Shown: positions 1 to 8,043 of the stretch, one piece after another
Numbering within the stretch: the first letter of the stretch is position 1
Layout: every line of letters starts with the position of its first letter
Origin: JAVBOD01 sp031551045
GTDB taxonomy: Bacteria; Bacteroidota; Bacteroidia; Bacteroidales; UBA932
Length of the DNA: 33,740 nucleotides
NCBI GenBank assembly: GCA_031551045.1
Contig: JAVBOD010000104.1
Location: 1-33,740 of the forward strand
Reading direction: 5' to 3'
Position numbers and translations under genes: made by a program
Notes under the pieces: generated by a model
Database searches by the model: none
Seen by the model: the letters and a program-made list of their open reading frames with translations, nothing else
What the model was told of the DNA's origin: nothing

Positions 1-1263
1 CTACCGGATGATGGTTTGCGAACGGTCGGGCCCCACGGAAATAATCTTCACAGGCACTCCCACTTCTTTTTCAATGAAACGGACATAGCTCATCAGCTCG
101 AAAGGCAGCTCTTCTTCACGGCGCAAGTCGCTGATCGGACGTTTCCACCCTTTCATTTCTTTGTAAACCGGTTCCACGGGTTCGTTTATTTCAAACGGAA
201 GCTCTTTGGTTTCCACGCCATTTACTTTGTAGGCCACGGCTACTTTGATGGTGTCGAACGTGTCGAGCACATCGGCTTTGGTCATGATAAGTTGTGTGAC
301 GCCGCTCAGCATCACGGAATATTTCAAGGCAACCAAATCGAGCCAGCCGGTGCGGCGCGGACGGCCGGTGGTGGAGCCGAATTCGTGGCCTAAACGCCGC
401 AATGCTTCGCCTGTTTCGTCACTCAGTTCCGTGGGAAACGGGCCGCTGCCTACGCGAGTGCAATAGGCTTTAAAAATTCCCGACACTTCTCCGACTTTGT
501 TCGGCGGAACGCCCAAACCGGTACACACGCCGGCACAAACCGTATTGGAGGAAGTAACATAGGGATACGATCCGAAATCAATATCGAGCAGCGAGCCTTG
601 CGCCCCTTCGGCCAGCACGCGTTTTCCGTCTTTCAGGCAGGCATTAATCACATATTCGCTTTCGATAAAAGTAAATGCCCGCATTGCTTCGATGCTTTGC
701 AGCCATTGCTTTTCGTAATCTCCGATTTCATATTGATAGTCGAATTGCTTCAGGAATTCGATATGCTTATTCTTCAACGCCGTATAGCGCTCCATAAAAG
801 CCGGCGACAGGGTATCGCCTACGCGCAATCCGTTGCGCCCCGTTTTATCCATATAAGTCGGCCCGATGCCTTTCAGCGTGGAGCCGATTTTTGTTTTTCC
901 TTTGGCTGCTTCCGAAGCCGCGTCGATAATGCGGTGCGTGGGCAAAATCAAATGCGCCTTTTTGGAAATTTGAAGGCGTTTGATCACATCCACTCCGAAT
1001 TTTTTCAATTCGGCCACTTCTTCCATCAAAATAACCGGGTCAATCACCACGCCGTTGCCGATAATATTGGCAACCCGCTCGTGGAAAATTCCCGAAGGAA
1101 TAGTGTGTAAAACAATTTTTTTATCCTCGAATTCCAATGAGTGCCCTGCGTTAGGACCTCCTTGAAAACGAGCAATTACCTTGTATGCAGGGGTCAACAC
1201 ATCTACTATTTTCCCTTTCCCCTCGTCGCCCCACTGCAAACCTAAAATTACATCAACGTTCAT
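1..1263 (-). CDS. purA: Adenylosuccinate synthetase PurA
   Basis: This enzyme makes adenylosuccinate from IMP, aspartate and GTP, the first committed step from IMP to AMP, in the cytosol. The 420 residues match the usual bacterial length (about 420-430). The N-terminus has the family signature LQWGDEGKGK, the GTP/IMP-binding loop with its catalytic Asp, followed by GGPNAGHS. GSTLKGIGPTYMDK and the Arg-rich STTGRPRRTGW segment, which contribute to IMP and GTP/aspartate binding in this family, are also present. The ATG at 1261-1263 gives the canonical start directly before the nucleotide-binding strand. The stop codon occupies the first three bases of the window, so the gene is complete but its downstream neighbour is not visible. 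It is divergent from feoAB. The identification is secure. Confidence 0.98.
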   Translation of the reverse strand: MNVDVILGLQWGDEGKGKIVDVLTPAYKVIARFQGGPNAGHSLEFEDKKIVLHTIPSGIFHERVANIIGNGVVIDPVILMEEVAELKKFGVDVIKRLQISKKAHLILPTHRIIDAASEAAKGKTKIGSTLKGIGPTYMDKTGRNGLRVGDTLSPAFMERYTALKNKHIEFLKQFDYQYEIGDYEKQWLQSIEAMRAFTFIESEYVINACLKDGKRVLAEGAQGSLLDIDFGSYPYVTSSNTVCAGVCTGLGVPPNKVGEVSGIFKAYCTRVGSGPFPTELSDETGEALRRLGHEFGSTTGRPRRTGWLDLVALKYSVMLSGVTQLIMTKADVLDTFDTIKVAVAYKVNGVETKELPFEINEPVEPVYKEMKGWKRPISDLRREEELPFELMSYVRFIEKEVGVPVKIISVGPDRSQTIIR

Positions 1264-1357
1264 TTTTTTTGATTTTTACAAAACTATGCAAAGTAATAAT
1301 TTTTGCAGAAACCTACCAATATGTTGCTAAAAAAGTTTTCAACACATAAATTCTTCG

Positions 1358-1365
1358 TATCTTTG
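1358..1365 (+). promoter_or_regulatory. -7 element of the feoAB promoter
   Basis: TATCTTTG matches the Bacteroidetes -7 consensus TAnnTTTG. Transcription should start a few bases downstream, leaving a leader of about 120 nt before feoAB, long for this window. No convincing Fur-type palindrome was seen, although the leader is very AT-rich. Confidence 0.6.
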
Positions 1366-1417
1366 TAATCCATTAATAAAAAGCAAAATATAATTATTTA
1401 TATATCAATTTAATAAG

Positions 1418-1477
1418 ATGGAAAGAATGAAATCAACCCCTGTCGAAAGTCGGTTGATTCAGGATATCAGGATATAG
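1418..1477 (+). other. Possible 19-residue leader ORF upstream of feoAB
   Basis: A short open frame (MERMKSTPVESRLIQDIRI, then TAG) lies inside the predicted feoAB 5' leader and ends 16 nt before the feoAB start codon, in a different frame. It could be a translated leader peptide or chance. No Shine-Dalgarno sequence is evident, as is normal here. There is no coding evidence beyond the open frame. Confidence 0.2.
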
Positions 1478-1493
1478 CAGATAGTAGTTTAGT

Positions 1494-3983
1494 ATGACTT
1501 TAGCAGCACTCCATCCGAACGAACGGGGAATTATTACCAAGGTAAAGGGACGCGGGGGATTCCGCAAGCGTATTATGGAAATGGGCTTTATTGTGGGACA
1601 AGAAGTTTCCGTAATACAAAAAGCGCCGTTGCAAGACCCGGTCGAGTACCATATTATGGGATACCACGTATCGTTACGGAATAGTGAAGCCCAATTGATA
1701 GACATTGTCCCGCTGGAATCCAATAGCGAATATGAAGCAAAAAAAACAAGCACTCCCGAAACAAGGGGCTCCGCATACATCACCCAAAAAGTTAATATTC
1801 AAAAGAAAAATATAACGATTGCCTTTGTCGGAAATCCCAATTCGGGTAAAACCACGCTGTTTAATTTGGCTTCCGGCTCGTCGGAACGTGTGGGAAACTA
1901 CAGCGGCGTAACGGTGGAAGCGAAAGAGGCACGGTTCAAATTGCGGGACTATACGTTTCAGGTAACAGACCTTCCCGGCACGTATTCCATGACGGCTTTC
2001 AGCCCCGAAGAATTGTACGTGCGGAAATTCATTATCGACAATACGCCGGACATTGTTGTCAATGTGCTCGACGCCACGAATCTGGAACGGAACCTGTTCC
2101 TCACCACACAATTAATCGATATGGACGTCAAGGTAATTGCGGCGTTGAATATGTTCGATGAATTTCAAGCAAGCAATGCGTCGTTAGACTATAAAACGTT
2201 AGGAACATTACTCGGCATTCCGTTTATTCCCACGGTGGGCAACAAGGGCAAAGGCTTGGACGATTTGCTGGAAGAAGTCATACGAGTGTATGAAGACCAA
2301 AACGATACGCTACGGCATATACATATCTATTACGGCGCAACGATTGAGGAAGGCATCGAAAAAATACAGGAAAAGTTGCGTTGCCCCGCCAACTATAATA
2401 TATTGGACAGGATATCGTCGCGCTTCATAGCCATTAAATTGCTGGAGAAAGATGCGGATGCGTACAACAAGGCGGCCATGCTGTCGAACGGCAAAGAAAT
2501 TATGGAAACCGCGCAGCACGAAATCGGGAAGATAGAAGCTACGCTGCATGAGGATTCCGAAAGCGCCATAACCGATGCCAAGTACGGATTTATTGCCGGC
2601 GCGTTGAAAGAGACCTACACCTTGCCTGCCAACAAAGAGAAAAAAAGCAAAAGCGAACGGATTGATAAAGTGCTTACGCATAAGTTCTGGGGTATTCCGA
2701 TTTTCGTAGCCTTTATGGCGCTTACGTTTTATATTACGTTTTTCCTCGGCGCTTATCCTCAGGGATGGATTGAAGACGGCGTGAAGTGGTTATCGGTTGT
2801 ACTCGGCAACGGATTGCCCGATGGGATGTTTAAAGATTTGCTGATAGACGGCATTTTAGGCGGCGTGGGCGGTGTCATCGTATTCCTGCCGTTCATCATA
2901 TTACTCTATTTTTTCATTTCCATCATGGAAGACACGGGCTACATGGCGCGGGCGGTTTTCATTATGGATAAAGTGATGCACAAAATCGGCCTGCACGGCA
3001 AGTCGATGATCCCGCTGCTGATGGGCTTTGGCTGCAATGTGCCGGCCATTCTTTCCACGCGGATTATCGAAAGCCGAAACAACCGTATCATCACGATGTT
3101 GATAACGCCGTTCATGTCGTGTACCGCACGATTGCCGGTGTATATTTTATTCATCGGGGCATTATTCACACATGCCTGGCAACAGGGCTTAATGTTATTC
3201 TCGTTGTACGGCATCGGAATACTGCTGGCTGTTATTACCGCCCTATTGTTCAGCAAATTGGTATTCAAGAAAGCGGACATTCCGTTTGTGATGGAACTTC
3301 CTCCCTACCGCATTCCTACCAAACGTTCGATATTGAAACATTTGTGGAGCCGCACGGCACAATACCTGCGAAAAATAGGCGGTATTGTGATGCTAGCCTC
3401 CATCATTATCTGGGCGTTGAATTACTTCCCGCGCCACAACCAAAAATCGGATGCTTACCAAGCACAGGTTACCCAATTGGAGAACGCCAAAGCAACCCTT
3501 AACAACGAAGCGGCACAAGCCGCTGTATCCATGCAAATCGACAGTCTGCACAAAGAAATGCGCACCGCTCAACAGGAATATTCCTACATCGGGCAATTCG
3601 GGCGTTTCATTGTTCCGGCAATGGCCCCGTTGGGTTTCGATTGGAAAATGAGTGTTGCCGTCATTACCGGCGTAGCAGCCAAAGAACTCACTATGGGAAC
3701 GCTGGGTGTGCTTTATCAGGTGGAAGATGCCGTGGATCATCCCGAGGCGCTGGAAGAGAAAATACAAGCGCAAACGTATCCTTCCGGCGAAAAAGTATTT
3801 ACGCCATTGGTAGCCATCAGTTTCATGCTGTTTGTGTTGATTTACTTCCCGTGTATTGCCGTGATAGCGGCCATTAAAAAGGAATCGGGCAGTTGGAAAT
3901 GGGCGGTATTTACTATTTTATATACGTGCACGTTGGCTTACCTTGTTTCATTCGCCGTGTTCCAGATAGGTAGTTTATTTTAG
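1494..3983 (+). CDS. feoB: Ferrous iron transporter FeoAB (fused FeoA-FeoB)
   Basis: This inner-membrane Fe(II) transporter has its FeoA SH3-like regulator fused to the N-terminus, an arrangement common in Bacteroidetes. Residues 1-73 are the FeoA part (ERGIITKV...GFRKRIMEMGF). The FeoB G domain follows, with G1 GNPNSGKT at 113-120, G3 DLPG at 159-162 and G4 NMFD at 219-222. The C-terminal half is a polytopic membrane domain with the family's Gate motifs, including DTGYMARAVFIMDK, GFGCNVPAI and the second GVAAKELTMGTLGVLY segment. The 829 residues fit a fused protein. Two upstream ATGs at 1418 and 1427 are out of frame, so the start at 1494, which begins directly with the FeoA fold, is preferred. 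A 49-residue Cys-rich partner follows at 4157. The assignment is secure; iron regulation is expected but not visible in the DNA. Confidence 0.97.
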   Translation: MTLAALHPNERGIITKVKGRGGFRKRIMEMGFIVGQEVSVIQKAPLQDPVEYHIMGYHVSLRNSEAQLIDIVPLESNSEYEAKKTSTPETRGSAYITQKVNIQKKNITIAFVGNPNSGKTTLFNLASGSSERVGNYSGVTVEAKEARFKLRDYTFQVTDLPGTYSMTAFSPEELYVRKFIIDNTPDIVVNVLDATNLERNLFLTTQLIDMDVKVIAALNMFDEFQASNASLDYKTLGTLLGIPFIPTVGNKGKGLDDLLEEVIRVYEDQNDTLRHIHIYYGATIEEGIEKIQEKLRCPANYNILDRISSRFIAIKLLEKDADAYNKAAMLSNGKEIMETAQHEIGKIEATLHEDSESAITDAKYGFIAGALKETYTLPANKEKKSKSERIDKVLTHKFWGIPIFVAFMALTFYITFFLGAYPQGWIEDGVKWLSVVLGNGLPDGMFKDLLIDGILGGVGGVIVFLPFIILLYFFISIMEDTGYMARAVFIMDKVMHKIGLHGKSMIPLLMGFGCNVPAILSTRIIESRNNRIITMLITPFMSCTARLPVYILFIGALFTHAWQQGLMLFSLYGIGILLAVITALLFSKLVFKKADIPFVMELPPYRIPTKRSILKHLWSRTAQYLRKIGGIVMLASIIIWALNYFPRHNQKSDAYQAQVTQLENAKATLNNEAAQAAVSMQIDSLHKEMRTAQQEYSYIGQFGRFIVPAMAPLGFDWKMSVAVITGVAAKELTMGTLGVLYQVEDAVDHPEALEEKIQAQTYPSGEKVFTPLVAISFMLFVLIYFPCIAVIAAIKKESGSWKWAVFTILYTCTLAYLVSFAVFQIGSLF

Positions 3984-4052
3984 GAACGGTTTATGCATGT
4001 TCTGTTTTTATGTATAAAAACACATAGATTTGTATAAAGAAGAATCTCTCCC

Positions 4053-4132
4053 TTGTCATTCTGAGCATAGCGAAGAATTTCAAGTTTAAAAGGTAACAGA
4101 GTACAGATTCTTCGCTATGCTCAGAATGACAA
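4053..4132. repeat. Long inverted repeat (26-bp perfect arms)
   Basis: The arms at 4053-4078 and 4107-4132 are perfect reverse complements separated by 28 nt. They contain the core GTCATTCTGAGC...GAAGAAT, a repeat I know to be scattered between genes in many Bacteroidetes genomes. It sits between feoAB and its small partner gene, so it could fold in their shared mRNA. No transposase is nearby. Confidence 0.85.
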
Positions 4133-4156
4133 AAGAAAATCGCAATAAACAAAAGG

Positions 4157-4306
4157 ATGTTGGATATTATCACATATTGCATTGTAGGAACAGCCGTTGC
4201 TATCATAGGATATAAAATGATAAAACCGCTTTTCTCGAAGAAGCAGGAAAATAAATGCGCCGGCTGCGACAACTATGATTGCGAAATCAAAAAACTGATG
4301 AAGTAA
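4157..4306 (+). CDS. FeoB-associated Cys-rich membrane protein
   Basis: This 49-residue protein is too short for usual length cut-offs but is convincing. One N-terminal membrane segment (ITYCIVGTAVAIIGYKMI) is followed by a basic stretch and a Cys motif CAGCDNYDC at residues 34-42, ending in a short lysine-rich tail. This layout and the position directly downstream of feoB match the FeoB-associated Cys-rich membrane protein family, whose members accompany FeoB in many anaerobes. A role in iron handling or delivery at the membrane is inferred from that association; the biochemistry is not known to me. It lies 173 nt after feoAB on the same strand, with a 26-bp inverted repeat in between. The ATG at 4157 is the only start that gives the membrane segment. 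Confidence 0.85.
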   Translation: MLDIITYCIVGTAVAIIGYKMIKPLFSKKQENKCAGCDNYDCEIKKLMK

Positions 4307-4334
4307 TCCGAACAAAGGTGCAAGGAAAAAACGC

Positions 4335-4427
4335 CGTCATTGCGAGCGAAGCGAAGCAATCTATTCATTAGGATAAGATTGCTTCGCTTCGCTCGCAATG
4401 ACGGGACACTTCGCTCGCAATGACGGC
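4335..4427. repeat. Long inverted repeat (28-bp perfect arms) plus a third partial copy
   Basis: The arms at 4335-4362 and 4376-4403 are perfect reverse complements around a 13-nt loop, with core CGTCATTGCGAGCGAAGCGA. A further half copy in the orientation of the right arm follows at about 4407-4427. It is unrelated in core sequence to the repeat at 4053 but similar in style. It lies between the convergent small Feo gene and msrC, where it could also act as a terminator. Confidence 0.85.
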
Positions 4428-4457
4428 CTCGACAGCTTACTGTTTGCTTCCCACTGC

Positions 4458-4934
4458 TTACTTTGCCAACAACTCCGCCACTTTATTCAAGTAATAGTTG
4501 TCCATTTCGTCAAACGAATTTACTTCGTCGCTGTCCACATCCAACACGGCATACACCTCGCCATTACGCATAACCGGCACCACGATTTCCGATTTCGACA
4601 AGGAGCTGCAGGCAATGTGCCCCGGAAATTGGTCCACATCGGGCACAATGATCGTTTCGCGATTTTTCCAAGCCGTGCCGCACACACCTCGTCCGTACGC
4701 GATGCGCGTGCAAGCCAGCGGGCCTTGAAAAGGGGCTAACACTAACACGCCGTTTTTCACTACATAAAATCCGCACCAAAAAAATTGAAACGCTTCTTTC
4801 AGCACGGCGGCAATATTCGCCATATTGGCGACTTCGTCGGGTTCGCCTTGCAGCAATGCGGCTATTTGCGGGATAAGCGTTTTGTATTTCTCTTCTTTGG
4901 AGGCGTTCTCCGGCATAAACAGTGATTCGGCCAT
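4458..4934 (-). CDS. msrC: Free methionine-(R)-sulfoxide reductase (GAF-domain fRMsr)
   Basis: This single GAF-domain enzyme reduces free L-methionine-(R)-sulfoxide in the cytosol, part of oxidative-damage repair. The 158 residues match the family. The three catalytic/resolving cysteines appear as C75, C85 and C109, with exactly the 10- and 24-residue spacing of E. coli fRMsr (C84, C94, C118), in the contexts ACTRIAYGRGVCGTAW and HIACSS. The WCGFY and VLDVDSDE segments are also typical. The start at 4934 leaves a short N-terminal extension; Met7 (4916) is an alternative. It is transcribed divergently from the TonB receptor gene. The substrate assignment rests on the conserved cysteine pattern and is strong. 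Confidence 0.93.
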   Translation of the reverse strand: MAESLFMPENASKEEKYKTLIPQIAALLQGEPDEVANMANIAAVLKEAFQFFWCGFYVVKNGVLVLAPFQGPLACTRIAYGRGVCGTAWKNRETIIVPDVDQFPGHIACSSLSKSEIVVPVMRNGEVYAVLDVDSDEVNSFDEMDNYYLNKVAELLAK

Positions 4935-4960
4935 TTCTTTATAACTTAAATACTACCTCG

Positions 4961-4968
4961 CAAAGTTA
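4961..4968 (-). promoter_or_regulatory. -7 element of the msrC promoter
   Basis: On the minus strand this reads TAACTTTG, a perfect TAnnTTTG match 26 nt before the msrC start. The hexamer array of the divergent promoter begins about 33 bp upstream of it. Confidence 0.55.
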
Positions 4969-5000
4969 CATAATGATAAGGAAATAAATAAGCAACCTTC

Positions 5001-5061
5001 ATAACATCTTCTTAATATATTTTTCACAAAGACAAAACACTTCATTAACAAAGAGGTAACA
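5001..5061 (+). promoter_or_regulatory. Array of 11-bp-spaced TTAACA-like hexamers (Pho-box-like operator)
   Basis: Hexamers start every 11 bp at 5001 ATAACA, 5012 TTAATA, 5023 TTCACA, 5034 AAAACA, 5045 TTAACA and 5056 GTAACA. The last two are the best and are 9 bp from the -7 element, where a -33 box would be. Direct repeats of period 11 are the typical binding site of PhoB/OmpR-family response regulators, and TTAACA repeats are the Bacillus PhoP consensus. The promoter at 9459 has the same arrangement. Regulator identity is inferred. Confidence 0.55.
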
Positions 5062-5070
5062 CAGCAAATC

Positions 5071-5078
5071 TACTTTTG
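5071..5078 (+). promoter_or_regulatory. -7 element of the TonB receptor promoter
   Basis: TACTTTTG is a perfect TAnnTTTG match 24 nt before the ATG at 5103. No TTTG -33 box is seen at the usual distance; the hexamer array takes its place, which suggests activator dependence. Confidence 0.6.
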
Positions 5079-5102
5079 CAGGCGAAAAACCAATTATATT
5101 TT

Positions 5103-7970
5103 ATGAAACATTACCTATTGTTAGTACTATGCTGCTGTTTAAGCACTGCCATGCAAGCGCAAATCCCGGCAACCAATGCGGTGCGCACCGAAAAAGCGAT
5201 TGTAAAAGGACAAATTGCCGATGATTCGGGGACGATTCCCGGCGCCACCATACGTATAAAAGACAGCTATACCAATACTATTACCGACCTCGACGGGAAT
5301 TTTATATTATCGAATCTGCCTGTTGAAAACATTACCCTGCTCATCAGTTTTATAGGCTATGACAGCTACGAAAAAGAAATAAACATAAAAGCCGGTGAAA
5401 ACAATGTAGGCGTAATTATCTTACAACCGGCCAGCGTGCAATTGCAGGAAGTGGTAGTAGTCGGCGAGATGGCGCCCTCTCAAATGAAAGCCTATAATAT
5501 GAAAAAATTGTCGCCGGCCATTGCCGACATCTTAGCTTCGGATGCCATCGGGAAACTGCCCGACCGCAATGCCGCCGAGGCTGTGCAACGCATTTCGGGC
5601 GTGGCGGTAGCGCGCTACCATGGCGAGGCCGACCGCGCTACGGTACGCGGCACGCCGTTCAGTTGGACATCGACTTTATTTAACGGCACACGGCTTCCGA
5701 GTTCCGATGTGAGCGCCGGACGTTCGGCCGTGTTGGACGTCATTCCTTCGGAATTGATTGAGTTTGCCGAAGTATCGAAAGCGCTCACACCCGATATGGA
5801 AGCCGATGCCATTGGCGGGTCCATCAATTTTGCCACCCGCACCGCTCCCGGCAAAACCACGTTGGGAGTCAGCGGCGCCGGCGGATACAATGCGTTGGCG
5901 CAAAAAGCTATTTACAACTTTTCGGGGGTGTACGGCGACCGTTTTTTCCATAATAAATTAGGCGTAGTGCTGGCTGCTTCCACCTGGAAACGGCATTGGG
6001 GCACGGACGAATATACGGTCGATTTCAACACGGCGTTGCCCGACCCGGTGTTGCAAAAATCAATAAAAAGCCTGATGCTGAAACGCTACATGGGCTCGCG
6101 TACTACGAACGGCGTGAATCTGGGAGTGGAATATGCTTTCAATCCACAACATAAAATCTATGGGCGCGGGCTGTTCGACAACTTTGTGGACGAACGCCCA
6201 GTATATGAATCGTATTTTCTATATAATGATAATCGTTATCAATACAACTACCGCGAGTCGAAATATAACACCTTGCTGTATGGCGGAGAAGTGGGCGGCA
6301 AGCACGAGTTCAACCCTAAATGGAAATTCGACTGGGCCTTTTCGGATTACTACACGTCGTACAAGATAAACTCGCTACCGGCCAACCTCGACGCTTCGAT
6401 GCGCGGCTTGCCGATTATGACTTTCATCCAAAGCGGCGCCAATTTCGGCGGATTATATACTTACTCCGACGGAAAGAATTATAAATTCAGCAAGCTCGAT
6501 TCGCCCGACGGCAGCGGCGATGCGCCGGACGAACTACAGGCACACACTCCGGTGGCCATGAGCGATGCCTCGTTGATGTTAAGCGCTTTGACGATGATGC
6601 GGATTATCAACACGGAAGAAGACCGCGTAGCGCAAGCAAATATCACCTTTAGCCCCAGCAACCGTTTATCAATAAAAGCCGGTGGAAAATTCCGCAACAA
6701 AGAAAAAGAGTACGAATATATTACGACGGCCTATCAGATAAATTCTTCGGCACCCGGCTTCGCTCCCACTATGCTAAACAGTTTAGGGCGCGGGACATTT
6801 CCCAATACGAATAATTTTTTCGACCAAGCAAAAGTGGACTACAGCGGCTATATCATAAATCCACCCTCAAGCAGCGCCATGGAAAATGTGGCGGCCGACG
6901 CCGTAGCAAAAAACGGATTCATCAGCAGAGCCTCGGCTGCCGACTCCACCAATAATTATCATGGCCGCGAAAACGTAACGGCAGCCTATATCATGGCCAC
7001 GTGGGACGTAACCCCGAACCTTAAACTCTATGGCGGCGTACGCAATGAATATACGCAAACCACGCTCTACGGGCAGAAATATGACAAGGGAACCGCTTCG
7101 CTGTCGCCCTCGACACTTGAAAATAATTATAACGCGCTGCTGCCGATGTTGCTGGCAAAATATTCGATTAGCGAGTTCACCAACCTGCGCGCCGCCTACA
7201 CGCGGACATTCATCCGCCCGCTGTTCTCGGACATTACACCCGCCGAAGTGATAGACGCCACCGGTTCCACTAAAACCATATCGCGCGGAAACGCCGCTAT
7301 ACAACCGACATTTGCACATAATTTCGATGTGATGTTCGAACACTTTTTCGGAAACATCGGATTAGTATCGGGCGGAGTGTTTTACAAAATTATCGACGAT
7401 TTGATTTACAGCAGCAAAGGATACGAAACCATCAGCGGCGAAACATATTATGTATCGGAAGCGAAAAATTTGGCAACCAAAGCACAATTAGCCGGATTGG
7501 AACTGGCCTTCAACCGCCGTTTCGATATGTTGCCCGGGTTTCTCAAAGGTTTCGGCGTAGAATTAAACTACACCGGAATATGGTCGAAAGCCGAGATTCC
7601 CTGTTACCTGAGTACCGGGATAATTAATGTAACAACGCCATTGCCCAACCAATCGAACCACCTGTTCAACGCTACCCTGTATTATGAATTGAACGGCTTG
7701 ACGGTAAAACTGGCCGGTAATTTCCGCGGCAAATCGCTCGAAGCGTTCAACCAATCGCTTTCAAAAGAACTATGGACGTGGACGGATAATTATTTCAGCC
7801 TCGATGCGGCAGCATCCTACGCATTCAATAAACATTTGCGTATATTCGCCGAAGTGCAAAACCTGACCAATGCGCCGGTACGCATGTATCTCGGCGACAA
7901 GGAGCGCACGAAAGACATAGAGTGGTCGGCTATTCGCGGACAGGCCGGAATACGGTGGAATATATTTTAG
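5103..7970 (+). CDS. TonB-dependent outer-membrane receptor with CarboxypepD_reg-like N-terminal domain
   Basis: This is an outer-membrane active transporter energised by TonB. The 955 residues start with a signal peptide (MKHYLLLVLCCCLSTAMQAQ). A CarboxypepD_reg-like domain follows at about 40-115, then the plug with IGKLPDRNAAEAVQRISGVAV and ATVRGTPFSW, and a long beta-barrel ending in an aromatic residue (GIRWNIF). The plug motif resembles the Xanthomonas/Caulobacter-type TonB receptor group. No SusD partner follows. An in-frame TTG at 5076 lies inside the -7 promoter element and would not be transcribed, so the ATG at 5103 is chosen. The operon continues with a lipoprotein phosphatase and a MORN-like protein. 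The substrate is unknown; the Pho-box-like promoter and the phosphatase suggest a phosphorylated organic compound, but that is inference. Confidence 0.93.
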   Translation: MKHYLLLVLCCCLSTAMQAQIPATNAVRTEKAIVKGQIADDSGTIPGATIRIKDSYTNTITDLDGNFILSNLPVENITLLISFIGYDSYEKEINIKAGENNVGVIILQPASVQLQEVVVVGEMAPSQMKAYNMKKLSPAIADILASDAIGKLPDRNAAEAVQRISGVAVARYHGEADRATVRGTPFSWTSTLFNGTRLPSSDVSAGRSAVLDVIPSELIEFAEVSKALTPDMEADAIGGSINFATRTAPGKTTLGVSGAGGYNALAQKAIYNFSGVYGDRFFHNKLGVVLAASTWKRHWGTDEYTVDFNTALPDPVLQKSIKSLMLKRYMGSRTTNGVNLGVEYAFNPQHKIYGRGLFDNFVDERPVYESYFLYNDNRYQYNYRESKYNTLLYGGEVGGKHEFNPKWKFDWAFSDYYTSYKINSLPANLDASMRGLPIMTFIQSGANFGGLYTYSDGKNYKFSKLDSPDGSGDAPDELQAHTPVAMSDASLMLSALTMMRIINTEEDRVAQANITFSPSNRLSIKAGGKFRNKEKEYEYITTAYQINSSAPGFAPTMLNSLGRGTFPNTNNFFDQAKVDYSGYIINPPSSSAMENVAADAVAKNGFISRASAADSTNNYHGRENVTAAYIMATWDVTPNLKLYGGVRNEYTQTTLYGQKYDKGTASLSPSTLENNYNALLPMLLAKYSISEFTNLRAAYTRTFIRPLFSDITPAEVIDATGSTKTISRGNAAIQPTFAHNFDVMFEHFFGNIGLVSGGVFYKIIDDLIYSSKGYETISGETYYVSEAKNLATKAQLAGLELAFNRRFDMLPGFLKGFGVELNYTGIWSKAEIPCYLSTGIINVTTPLPNQSNHLFNATLYYELNGLTVKLAGNFRGKSLEAFNQSLSKELWTWTDNYFSLDAAASYAFNKHLRIFAEVQNLTNAPVRMYLGDKERTKDIEWSAIRGQAGIRWNIF

Positions 7971-7988
7971 AACACAGCCCCACCCAGC

Positions 7989-8003
7989 CTCCCCAAAGGG
8001 GAG
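7989..8003. repeat. Short G/C hairpin between receptor and phosphatase genes
   Basis: CTCCCC-AAA-GGGGAG forms a 6-bp stem with a 3-nt loop 19 nt after the receptor stop. CCTCCCCAAAGGGGAG-type units are frequent intergenic repeats in Bacteroidetes. There is no T-run, so it is more likely a repeat or mRNA-stability hairpin than a terminator. Confidence 0.5.
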
Positions 8004-8043
8004 AAGAAATACAAAAACAACAAAATTTAAATTACACTATATC

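Noticed and set aside
1370..1420. Possible Fur box upstream of feoAB
   Set aside because: The region is AT-rich but contains no recognisable 19-bp Fur palindrome; calling one would be guesswork.
3991..4272. 93-residue minus-strand frame containing CHSEHSEES
   Set aside because: It is a translation of the inverted repeat at 4053-4132, overlaps the well-supported 49-residue Feo gene on the other strand, and has no family features.
5076..5102. TTG start extending the TonB receptor upstream
   Set aside because: The TTG is part of the -7 promoter element, so it is not transcribed; the ATG at 5103 gives a standard signal peptide.
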